From positions 1-13,664 of the forward strand of contig JAEPRB010000559.1 of assembly GCA_016758965.1 (NCBI GenBank): a DNA stretch of 13,664 nt. The letters run 5' to 3'. This DNA is from Circinella minor (taxonomy: Eukaryota > Mucoromycota > Mucoromycetes > Mucorales > Lichtheimiaceae). This document shows, piece after piece, positions 1-8,126 of this stretch (position 1 is the stretch's first letter; every line of letters begins with the position of its first letter). The notes under the pieces were generated by a model that did not search any database, was not told the origin of the DNA, and saw nothing but the letters and a program-made list of their open reading frames with translations. The translations under genes and the position numbers were made by a program.

Positions 1-333
1 ACATGGTTGGATATAGAAATATTAGGATAGTTATTCTATATAGAAATGTTGATCATTGATATTAGATATATATTAGTTAGATGTAAATTAGCCCCTGATA
101 TTTCAACGTATATAAATAAAGGGTTTCCTAATAACCAGGAAACAGTAATTCGTTTTTATCATATATATTCTCGAGCCCCTTTTCTTTCTACCAATATCTT
201 AACTATTACGCTTCCTCGTAAACTGGCTGATAGAACCCGATTGTAAGTATACAATAATCAGTCATGCGCTATTACATGTACCCTTTCCACTATTACACAA
301 GCAACTATTTTCGATGTCCTTTTTAATCTTTCT

Positions 334-546
334 ATGCCAGGATGGAATTTATCTCACTCACCTCTCTTGCCAATGCAATTCATTGCCGGTGTTCTAGTTG
401 GTGTTTGGAAAGCCTACTGGCTACACGTTTTTTCTGCCGTTCCATTTTTATCTACCAACATCATTGATTCTACTCACAAACTACTCATTAATTTTGACAA
501 GAAGAGACCCTTTTTCAACATAAACCTCCATAATATTAGAAAATAG
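334..546 (+). CDS. Doubtful 70-aa hydrophobic ORF
   Basis: This ORF is open from an ATG at 334 to a stop at 544-546. Residues about 14-40 are hydrophobic and aromatic and could form one membrane segment; the tail is basic (KLLINFDKKRPF). The A29 tract starts 6 nt after the stop. A phrase, PFLSTNI, recurs in the ORF at 46-246 in a similar pyrimidine-rich setting, which may mark an old duplication. I recognise no family. The ATG lies inside a possible splice acceptor (CTATGCCAG), which argues against this start. It may be a pseudogene, part of a spliced gene, or noncoding. Confidence 0.15.
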   Translation: MPGWNLSHSPLLPMQFIAGVLVGVWKAYWLHVFSAVPFLSTNIIDSTHKLLINFDKKRPFFNINLHNIRK

Positions 547-548
547 TA

Positions 549-551
<3 letters not shown>

Positions 552-580
<29 letters not shown>
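552..580 (+). repeat. A29 homopolymer
   Basis: An uninterrupted run of 29 adenines. It could be a simple-sequence expansion or the tail of an old retro-inserted transcript. I could not find a matching target-site duplication upstream, so retroposition is not supported. Length may be unreliable in sequencing. Confidence 0.9.
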
Positions 581-790
581 CAGTTATATAGATTGTCTTT
601 TTGATTATACCCATCTTCCCTTTCACCTCTCATATTCCTTCTTTATCACGTACCTAGAATCCATTGCTTGTATTTGTCTTGTTCTGTCTGTCCAACCATT
701 GTTACTTAATATTTCAATGGCCGTCAATAAATTCACCACACAAAGTGGGAATCTTAAAAAAAAAACCTTTTCCTTTTTTATCAAAATTTT

Positions 791-835
791 TGTGCCAAAT
801 GTGCCAAATGTGCCAAATGTGATAAATGTGCCAAA
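791..835 (+). repeat. 9-bp tandem repeat TGTGCCAAA x5
   Basis: Five contiguous copies of TGTGCCAAA; the fourth is TGTGATAAA and the other four are identical. The array is bracketed by a perfect 9-bp inverted repeat, AAATTTTTG at 784-792 and CAAAAATTT at 832-840, so the whole segment could fold into a stem or be a protein-binding cluster. The 9-bp period keeps a reading frame. Confidence 0.92.
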
Positions 836-917
836 AATTTCCCATGGTGACTGGCTCCATTTCGCCAACTGACATATTATGCATTTTGTAATACAACAAT
901 ATTATTCAATTGATTCC

Positions 918-953
918 ACTAAATTTAGTCTCATTACAGTAACTAATTTAGTT
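918..953. repeat. Two adjacent palindromes near the insertion site
   Basis: ACTAAATTTAGT (918-929) is a perfect 12-bp palindrome. AACTAATTTAGTT (941-953) is a perfect 6+1+6 palindrome with almost the same sequence. They are separated by 11 bp and end 25 bp before the transposon's left terminus. They could be two sites for one dimeric regulator or a diverged duplication. Confidence 0.75.
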
Positions 954-978
954 CATTAATACCTTGTATAGCTTGTAT

Positions 979-1060
979 CACCATAAAAAAAATCCTGTGG
1001 ATTTTGTAAAATCCTGTAAATCCTGTAAATCCTGTGAAATCCTGTAAAAATCCTGTGCGC
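979..1060 (+). repeat. Left terminus and subterminal TCCTGT array
   Basis: The terminal inverted repeat is followed by six perfect TCCTGT motifs, starting at 993, 1012, 1021, 1030, 1040 and 1051. A degenerate copy (ATTTTGT, about 1002) fills the only gap. Spacing is 9-11 bp, close to one DNA helical turn, so all sites would face the same side of the helix. The same motif occurs inverted at the right end. In plant EnSpm elements subterminal repeats bind an element-encoded protein; the same role here is inferred. Confidence 0.88.
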
Positions 1061-1120
1061 TATTCTTAATTTGGAAATAGAACGAAAAAATCTTGTAAAA
1101 TCCCATAAAAATTTTGTGGA

Positions 1121-1360
1121 CCAAAAATAAAATGACATCGGTGTTGTAAACACTCTAAAATCCTGTAAAATCCTGTGAAATCATGTAAAAATCCTGTGGA
1201 CCAAAAATAAAATGACATCGGTGTTGTAAACACTCTAAAATCCTGTAAAATCCTGTGAAATCAGGTAAAAATCCTGTGGACCAAAAATAAAATGACATCG
1301 GCGTTGTAAACACTCTAAAATCCTGTAAAATCCTGTGAAATCATGTAAAAATCCTGTGGA
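1121..1360 (+). repeat. Three 80-bp tandem repeats in the left end
   Basis: Exact 80-bp units at 1121-1200, 1201-1280 and 1281-1360. They differ by only two substitutions: G at 1264 in copy 2 and C at 1302 in copy 3. Each unit contains three TCCTGT motifs plus one degenerate copy at about 10-bp spacing. Each also has a non-motif half with the hairpin-like GTGTTGTAAACAC (1141-1153 and 1221-1233; disrupted by the C in copy 3). A degenerate partial unit precedes at about 1091-1120. The near identity implies recent unequal exchange or slippage. Confidence 0.95.
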
Positions 1361-1906
1361 CTGTACCTATTTGAGGATCAGGTAAAATATGAGCAAAAAA
1401 ATATAAATACTGTAATATTCTGTAAAATCATGTAAAATCATATATGGTTTGCTTGTAACATATTTATTTAAAAATAATGGTTCAATTAACATTTGTATCG
1501 AGAAAATCGTTATAGTATGTAAGCGTAAAAGGATATACCAACCAAAAGTAATTATGGCGAATGTAGAAGGATAAATTGATATAAAAATATATTGAGCTCT
1601 AAAAAAAATATAGAAAACACTGTTTGAAACTATAATGTTAATTGAGTTATTGAACGTGCGTTTAAACTTATGAAAGGTATATGATAAAATAGCTATTGTT
1701 AAATTTATGCTTTTAAGCGTTGAATGAAGTGAAAAATATAAAAACGTGGAAGCAAAAGAGAAAGATATTTGGAGAGATATATAGATGTAAAAAGAAGAGA
1801 TATGAAAATGTTAATAAAAAAAAAGAAACTGTATGGATCAATAAAATGAATATTAGTAAATAATAATTTGATAGGACTTTCAGTGGTTTCGTCTTGTTTG
1901 TTTTCT
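1361..1906. other. AT-rich spacer, transposase 3' side
   Basis: About 545 bp between the 80-bp repeats and the transposase stop codon. It is very AT-rich, with a few scattered degenerate motifs (for example TCATGTAAAATCATAT near 1430). The minus-strand ORF at 1705-1920 starts across the transposase stop and is low-complexity, so I do not call it coding. The stretch presumably holds the transposase 3' UTR and polyadenylation site; I see no convincing signal. Confidence 0.6.
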
Positions 1907-4900
1907 TTACAGTAAACCAACGTCGCCGACTATAATAGTTTTAGGTACCATTTTGGGGTAAATGTAATAATTACGATGAGTTACATTGTCAGTTATCGAT
2001 ACAGTGGTCAACGGCATGCTTAAAATACCAGCATGGCTTCTGATTGCTTCTACTTCAACATCGTAACGTTTACCACCAGTATGACCTATCGTGTATGGGC
2101 CACACGGACAACCAGCACTATTAAGATCCACGCCATTAAGAATGTCTACAAAACACAACATTTGTTTTTTGCCTACCAATGAAAATAAATGGTTAAATCT
2201 ATTATCTACTCTTTTAGCAAACATGTTCAACTTTACCATTATATTCATGCACAAAGTACATGATAACTTCCCCAAAAAATGTCTGGACTTGCAGATCCAC
2301 TGGAGCATTGCGCCTGGCTTTTTTTATGTCCACTTCTATATCCATCTTAACAAAATGACATAGTTTATCCGTCTTCCTCTTCGTCTTAATTGCATCATAC
2401 ACTGTTTCATTCATATAAAGTCTTCGCCCTACTATAATGTTGTCAGTAATATCATCATAATTGATGATATGGTTAGGGAACTTTCGTCTCCAAAATTTCA
2501 CCAGATAATGTCTTAAGTTGACATCAATGTAATTGTCAACACTACTTTCAAAATAATTCCACAGCTGTGTATTATCATCCCCTTCATAATTGCAATTGAT
2601 TGAGTACGCTGTTGCTGGTTGTTGTTCATAATCTACATCTTCTTCGGGCCCTTCTTTATCCTCTAACAGCGAGTTATAGTATCTGCATGCCTGCTGACGA
2701 CGAAGTATGTTGCCAGCATTGACTCCTGGGTTTTTTTGTGATTTTATGCGTTTTTTAAAGAATCCTACATATATTATATTAATATTTTATTATACATTTG
2801 TATATATACACTTAAAATTTTGCAGAATGTTGATTTACCTATGGCTCGCTCCATGGATCGTGCACTGATGCAACGAAGTGGTTCAAGCAACTTCACAATT
2901 TCGGGTATATGCTGAAGATAATGCATGTTCGAGGAATACACGTTCACTGGAACAGTATCGTGCATATACTGGTGCCATTGAACGAAAGAGCTACAATCAC
3001 TCATTAGTTAATATAATATTAAATATTTATATAAGTAAATCTACTGTAACTAAATATCATACCTTTCCATCTTTACGAGGTCGTCTTCCGATATTTTCCA
3101 AGATAATGCTATGGCACATCCTGTTACCAATGAAACTAGTGCATCAACAACAGCCTCTGCTTGCTCAACCCCAAGTTGTAATTCAAGCATGTCACAAACC
3201 ATCGTTGGGACAACAAACAACAAGAAGCAAATCCAATCTACCGATCTCATATTACTAGGTTTTGTATAATAATCTATAGGTCCAGTAAGTCATAGTCATA
3301 AATATAACAAAAAATAATTTACCCAACTTACTTCTAAAGTCGCCTTCGAATATGGATGATGGGATCGTATTGGCAGAGGATTCAACAGAGCTTCCAATAA
3401 TTTGTCTCTTTGATGTGCCCAGTTCAAATGATGTAGTAGAATTCTTAAAGGAGCCACTAATCATTTCCCATACACGCTTAGACACATTTGCGCCAATTAA
3501 ATGCATTTCATCCAAACCAAAGAACAATGCACCATGAAAGCTTTCTAGCTCTGCAAACTTTGTTTTTTTCTTTATCGAAAAGGCCTATATTATAGATCAA
3601 TACAATTGTTCCATTTCACAACAGTTGTCAAACACTTACTGGAGCACCATCTATAAATTGTCCAATATCTCGAAATTGTGGAAGAACGTTGCGAGAGCCT
3701 CGAAAGTAATTACCATTTCCAGCGCCTTCAGGACTTACTGCATTAATGGTTCGGATAGGACATATCCGGCATCCATATAAAGCTCTGTATGAATGATAGA
3801 CAAGTTCTTGAACCGCTACTATGTCACCGCTTGTGAGCATTAAATGAACATTCAAGCGAAACACACCACTAGAGCACTTGACTTCTAGTCCAGCTTTCTG
3901 AAGTTTACGCAGTTCTATGAATAATGGTTCAAGAAAATTGTCCATTGATTTCGGTTTGACCGGTAATATGATGCAGACTTGGATCATATTTTCATTTTTG
4001 TATCTACAGTCAACAATGAGTTAATACGGCAACTTTTTTAGATCAGAATTTGTTAATCTTACCGTTCTTTTGGTGGAAGGTTCAAAATAATGATATTGAA
4101 TATTGTCATATTGGTTTTACTCTTGCGAAAAGGTGTAAATCCATCAATGAACAAAGATATGGCGATATCCAAATCTCCGTTGAATAAACTTCTTCGGGTT
4201 TTATAGACATCACCATCAAAAAAATCTTCTCGTACTCCTGGTTCTTCGCTTTCACGGTTGGACAACGTCATCAAGTGTTCTCGCTTCGAATCACTTGCAA
4301 TTAATGCTGCTAATTGCTGAGCCAATGGCTTGTATAGCATTGATGATACAGCCTGCAAGTTGGGCAAATTGGTTGTTTTATACCGTTGTAAACCACATGA
4401 ACATGCAACAGATATATAATCCGTGTATAAGCGGCAACCATTTGGACAATAGTTGTAATAAACTGGCTTAACAGGGTACATTTCTGTGATTTTTGTTTCC
4501 GCCATATGTTTCGACAGAATCGGTTTTCCAGCTATATAGCTCGTTCATGAGTAACAAATTAAACATAATAGCTATGATCCCACGTTATATTCTTACCTAG
4601 TTTTTTGCTGGTTAGGCAATCGTTGACAAACTTCAAGATCTGCGCATATGCATCATCAGTAATGTTTTTTTCTTGTATAATCTGATACAACTCAACGCTT
4701 CGCTTGAGCTGTTCATCAAATTCTCTGATTGGAGGGACACTGCATTTGACAGGCTCTCCATCATTATTCGTCATCATAACTGAAGATTGATTTTCATAAT
4801 GTGCTTCAAAAATTCCTTCTTCGTTGTTGTTATTAATGATGTTATCTTCCATTTCGTTATCATGGTCGATATCCATCATATCATTAGCCAGGGCAGAAAG

Positions 4901-5491
4901 ACTTTCGTCATCATTATCACCCGTGGATACTTGTAACTGATCATTGCTTAACGATTCTGGAGATGAGACAGTCACACTAGCATTATCAACATCGAGAATA
5001 GTATTGCTGTTGTTATCCATATTATCCATATTATTATCATTCTCCCACAAAAAATCGTCATCATAGTAGTCATACATGCTCTCTGCAACATTTGACACAT
5101 TGTTGTTCACCATAGGTTCATTCATACTTAAAGCCAATGAGTCATGAGTCATATCGAACGAAGTGGTCGAAATGCTAGTAGGTACGGACGGTCCTGGTAA
5201 ACTGACGTTTCGCGTACTTCTCCTTTGTCGTTTCTTTGGAGGAACGGGATTGTTGGGATCGGCGTAGGGATTCTTTTCACATTTATTATCTTCATGTTGT
5301 TTCAGATTCGCAGTAAAAATAGGTTGTCCGCACCAAAAACAATCTTTTGTCTTTACACGCATTGTAGTTGAAGAAATCGCAGTAGGTATAGTGTCCTGGT
5401 TGATTAAAGTTATAAATAAAGTTAGTAAAGCGCAGTAATTATTGAAATACTCTTTCTTAAGTATTTGAGGTCCGCCAAGGTGATATACCAT
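1907..5491 (-). CDS. Tnp2-family transposase, 8 exons, 1,045 aa
   Basis: Minus-strand exons, 5' to 3': 5491-4597, 4531-4063, 4003-3640, 3584-3332, 3273-3063, 2990-2839, 2764-2237, 2172-1907. The seven introns are 55-74 nt, all GT...AG, with phases that match throughout; the sum is 3,138 nt with no stop or shift. The N-terminus has a C-x2-C-x11-H-x4-C zinc finger (KDCFWCGQPIF...), then an Asn/Asp-rich acidic stretch (about residues 140-235). The Tnp2 core begins near 320 with CPNGC and CSC (Cys 327, 331, 342, 344). It continues through LFIDGFTPF (Asp428), TSGDI (Asp515), CRIC (533-536) and FFGLDEMH (Asp601/Glu602). These acidic residues are the likely DDE metal ligands, by family analogy. The C-terminus ends near PKTIIVGDVGLL. 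The enzyme should cut and join the element ends in the nucleus. The start is uncertain: Met44 (codon at 5362-5360), just before the zinc finger, is an alternative. Confidence 0.9.
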
Positions 5492-5570
5492 TTACGCGTC
5501 ATAACATCTGAATGGTATAGTACTTTTTTGTTTACAAATTTTTATTGCTAACTTTACTTTTTTTTTTATC
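5492..5570. promoter_or_regulatory. 79-bp divergent promoter of both transposon genes
   Basis: This is all that separates the two start codons, so both genes must share control elements here or use promoter sequence inside the opposite gene. It contains ACGCGT at 5494-5499, which in yeasts is the MluI cell-cycle box bound by MBF. A T-rich tract (about 5558-5568) ends just before the plus-strand ATG. There is no obvious TATA box. If the transposase really starts at Met44 (5362), the intergenic space is 208 bp. Confidence 0.55.
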
Positions 5571-7002
5571 ATGACTGTACCTAGAGCCAATGAACAACCC
5601 CAGCCTACCTCCCAGGCTCCTCATCAGCATCCTGGAGCATCATTTGCTCAGTTGATGAACCAACTGATGTACTATCCATTCGGTCCAACTCTGTCGCCAT
5701 CCAGCGAAGCCATCATAATGGGAAGACTGGATAGCATTCAAGGCGAGATGACTTCCATAAGTCAAGCCATTAGTAGATTGCAGGAAACTGTTAATCTACT
5801 AGTGGAACGTCAAGGACAGCAAGGTGTGGCAAGTGGCCAAGACAGAGCTGAAAGTGACGACGAAGCTGACGAGTTGCCATTGGACTTCATGCGCCAGCCT
5901 CGCACCACCACAGGCAAGGTAAGGAACTCAACAAAGTCTGACATTGAAGCCGCTATCTTGGCATTGGTCGATGGGAATGTCGAAGAGCAGCAAAAGAAAC
6001 TGGCTGGTATCGATAAACATGTCGATACAGCCATTGGTAGAATGAAGATGATGGTGCCAAGGAACAAGGTGCCTCACTCTTGGACATCGCAAGATCGGTC
6101 AGTTCGTGATGCGATTATAAAACTGTTACTTGACTCGGTGTCCAAGAGTCATCCCTTCGTCCCTCTCGACACATGTGAGAAGAACTGGATTGCACGCCAC
6201 TTCCTTGTGCAGAAGTGGAATAATATCCACGCGCAAGATGATGATGAGGAAAGGTTAGTAATTTTAAAAAGGAGTCTAATAATGTATAATAAGGTGATAG
6301 TTTGGGAATGAATTGTTACAAATACTTACTTCATCATGTTTTTTACAATATAGCGTGGTGGTGACTAATGAGCCTCGACAAAGGTAACCCATTTACATCT
6401 ATATATTACTAAAAAAATAAAAGATATATAATTCTAACTATACTTATATTTTAAAGGGATGAGGTCACTGGATCAACAGGAGGCGCCATGTCGCTCTGTT
6501 CTTCCTTGCAATCTAGGGAGATTGTACGCCAGTTCTCGGTTCCGGGCATTAGGTAATATATATATATAGCTATGTACTGAATGAACAAATGTTAAGATGT
6601 CTCTAATATCAAAATATAACTTATAGTCCTTCTGTTTCCCGTCCTGCTGCTCTCCCTCCTGCTCTTACACGGGAAGTATCAATGTATGGTTTTTTAATAT
6701 GTTTATTATCTCTCATTAATGTCTCTCTCATAGCTCTGACTTTTCATTTATATATTAGGCATTCCGTCGGCACTGGTGACAATGCCAGTATCAACAGCAG
6801 CACCACCCACAGGTACGTTTTTCGTATATGTATTTAATGGATGAATTATATAGTAATACCTGCACAATTTATCAATGTAAATTTTTTGAACAATAATTAT
6901 TAACCTATTTTATATAGCACCACCACCACGGTAAGTGGCAGGAAGAGAATGTTGGGCAACAACAACAACAACAACAACAACAGAAGACAAAGAACTGGTT
7001 GA
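5571..7002 (+). CDS. Transposon accessory coiled-coil protein, 6 exons, 334 aa
   Basis: Exons: 5571-6253, 6354-6383, 6457-6552, 6627-6683, 6759-6812, 6918-7002 (stop TGA); all five introns are GT-AG. Total 1,005 nt with the frame unbroken. Residues 53-77 form a clean heptad zipper (L53, I56, M60, I63, I67, L70, V74, L77), so it probably oligomerises. An acidic patch follows (SDDEADEL, about 95-102). Next is a predicted helical region with a Trp-rich end (about 120-218, including HSWTSQDRSVRDAI and CEKNWIARHFLVQKWNN). The small exons encode a Ser/Thr/Pro-rich tail ending in SGRKRM, eight Asn and RRQRTG, a possible nuclear localisation signal. I recognise no named domain. Its place opposite a Tnp2 gene suggests an end-binding or regulatory partner like plant TnpA (inference). 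GC content looks higher than in the host genes. A strong internal donor (GTAAGG at 5919) may allow another isoform. Confidence 0.82.
6958..6981 (+). repeat. (AAC)8 microsatellite, poly-Asn
   Basis: Eight AAC triplets encode eight Asn between the basic clusters GRKRM and RRQR in the last exon of the accessory gene. It is probably length-variable between copies without breaking the frame. Confidence 0.93.
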
Positions 7003-7017
7003 ATTTGAAACCAATTA

Positions 7018-7023
7018 AATAAA
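7018..7023 (+). terminator. AATAAA polyadenylation signal, accessory gene
   Basis: A canonical AATAAA lies 16 nt after the accessory gene stop codon and is followed by T-rich sequence (TTTTTATTTTAATC), as expected for a fungal 3' end. Confidence 0.6.
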
Positions 7024-7488
7024 GAGTGTTTTTATTTTAATCTTCTTTTATCACTACTGCCATGATGTGGGAGATCAATACCTTCTTTTTTTTTCGTTAT
7101 TCGTGGTAAAAGGGTGGAACTAATTAATATTCTTTGAATTAGAATGCTTAATATATTATTAATATTTTATATAGTAAAACTATGTAATTATCTTTTTTTG
7201 ATAAAGGGTGGTAACATTTTTAGTAAAATCACAGCATAATATTATGTATATTAAATTTATATGGATGTTTTGATTATAGTAATAGAAAAAAAAACAACAA
7301 AAAAAATTTTTGTGCTAAAAATAAAATAAATTTTTCATTTGGAATACATAAGCTATAATAGAGACCTATATTGTATGTAGTTTAAGATTGGTCAATATGA
7401 GGACACAGATATGATATTGATTGTATGTTTCTAGCCAATGAGTATTGGCACTGCGGCCATTAAATTCAAGCTAATTGTAACGCAAAAA
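7024..7488. other. AT-rich spacer inside right end
   Basis: Noncoding AT-rich DNA between the accessory gene and the right subterminal repeats. I see no ORF of note and no structured RNA. It includes runs of A and T (about 7287-7310) and a short AAATTTTTGTGC (7304-7315) that also occurs in the left flank at 784-795, probably by chance. Confidence 0.6.
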
Positions 7489-7579
7489 TCCTGAGAATTA
7501 GAGATTTCCACAGGATTTTACAGGATTATCCTTTTCCACAGGATTTCACAGGATTCTACAGGATTTTTTTTTTATGGTG
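7489..7579 (-). repeat. Right terminus with inverted subterminal motifs
   Basis: Five perfect ACAGGA motifs (reverse complement of TCCTGT), starting at 7510, 7520, 7538, 7548 and 7558. Spacing is 10, 18, 10 and 10 bp, again helically phased. They lead into the terminal repeat TTTTTTTTATGGTG. The left end has about three times as many copies, so the two ends are functionally asymmetric. Confidence 0.88.
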
Positions 7580-8126
7580 TATGTTTATATCTATGACCCA
7601 TTTTATTTTACTTTATTATATTTATTATTTATTTTATATGGTTCAACCTTCCAATTGACTCCCGAAAATCATGTGTACAGAAATAGTAAAATAATTATAA
7701 AAGAAAAGAAAAGGCAGAAAATAAAAATCATCTTTTTCCAACACGCGTGACAATGGGCTTAATGCACTATCGAACTATAAAAAACAGCAAAGTCATTATT
7801 AGAAAACCAGACATGAAAATGATCATTAGATAGTGTTATATATATATTATAAAGTGGTCTGCTGGATGAAGGAACTAATGACTGTCAAGACATGTGCTTC
7901 ATATATTCAAAGATAAAAGAAAATTGATAGAATGATATCATGAGTATCAAAATATTAGTGTTCAAAAATAAAGAAATCGATTAAATAAAAAGCCTAAAAT
8001 TTCTGTTAGTTTGGAAGAATAGAAGAATTTTTCAAATTCAATAAAATCCAGTATTCTTATTTATTATATTACACAAGACTAACTTTTTTCTCTCCCTCAT
8101 TTTTCTCTCTCAATAAAAAAATACAT
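7580..8126. promoter_or_regulatory. Intergenic region and promoter upstream of PCC1
   Basis: AT-rich host DNA between the transposon and PCC1, with no credible ORF. A perfect palindrome CACGCGTG at 7742-7749 contains ACGCGT, a possible regulatory site. A CT-rich tract (about 8080-8112, TTTTTTCTCTCCCTC and repeats of CTCTCT) lies just before the PCC1 ATG, as is common in fungal core promoters. The transposon inserted about 550 bp upstream of the PCC1 start, so it may not disturb the core promoter. Confidence 0.5.

Larger units (their letters stand above)
1..978. other. Left flank, no confident gene
   Basis: No gene can be assigned with confidence here. There are two weak plus-strand ORFs (46-246 and 334-546). 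A plausible splice pair, donor GTAAGTATAC at 244 and acceptor CTATGCCAG ending at 341, would link the first ORF to a short tail ending at a stop near 470, so a UTR intron or a small spliced gene is possible. The 334-546 frame contains a hydrophobic stretch (MQFIAGVLVGVWKAYWLH) but matches no family I recognise. A 51-aa ORF from 717 to 872 reads through the 9-bp repeats as repeated Val-Pro-Asn and is probably fortuitous. A CT-rich tract at about 611-650 resembles the promoter tracts of the other genes in the window. Confidence 0.4.
979..7579. mobile_element. Complete CACTA/EnSpm-like (Tnp2) DNA transposon
   Basis: The element starts CACCATAAAAAAAA at 979, and its right end is the inverse, TTTTTTTTATGGTG, ending at 7579. 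This is a perfect 14-bp terminal inverted repeat, which continues into AATCCTGT on both sides after a 2-bp length difference in the A run. The bases just outside are TAT (976-978) and TAT (7580-7582), a 3-bp target-site duplication. CAC...GTG ends, a 3-bp duplication, subterminal repeat arrays and a Tnp2-family transposase are all expected of the CACTA/EnSpm superfamily. Inside lie two divergent genes, a minus-strand transposase and a plus-strand coiled-coil protein. Clean ends, a perfect duplication and unbroken reading frames suggest recent insertion; actual mobility is inference. Confidence 0.93.

Noticed and set aside
552..580. Poly(A) as proof of a retroposed sequence
   Set aside because: No target-site duplication matching the bases after the A run was found upstream, and no retroelement coding sequence is present.
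623..1153. Three minus-strand ORFs with repetitive FGT or FHRIYRIYRI residues
   Set aside because: They are translations of the 9-bp and TCCTGT repeat arrays; the periodicity is DNA-level and they straddle the transposon end.
1121..1360. Regular direct repeats resembling a CRISPR array
   Set aside because: The 80-bp units are contiguous with no unique spacers, and the genome is eukaryotic.
1705..1920. Minus-strand 71-aa ORF beyond the transposase stop, with a donor-like GTAAAG at the stop codon
   Set aside because: Low-complexity Phe/Ile/Leu-rich sequence with no family resemblance; the transposase C-terminus before the stop already looks complete.
2091..3537. Plus-strand ORFs at 2091-2363, 2878-3258 and 3352-3537
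   Set aside because: They lie antisense to transposase exons and cross their introns, and have no recognisable content.
5810..6067. Minus-strand 85-aa ORF, Ser/Cys-rich
   Set aside because: Antisense to exon 1 of the accessory gene.
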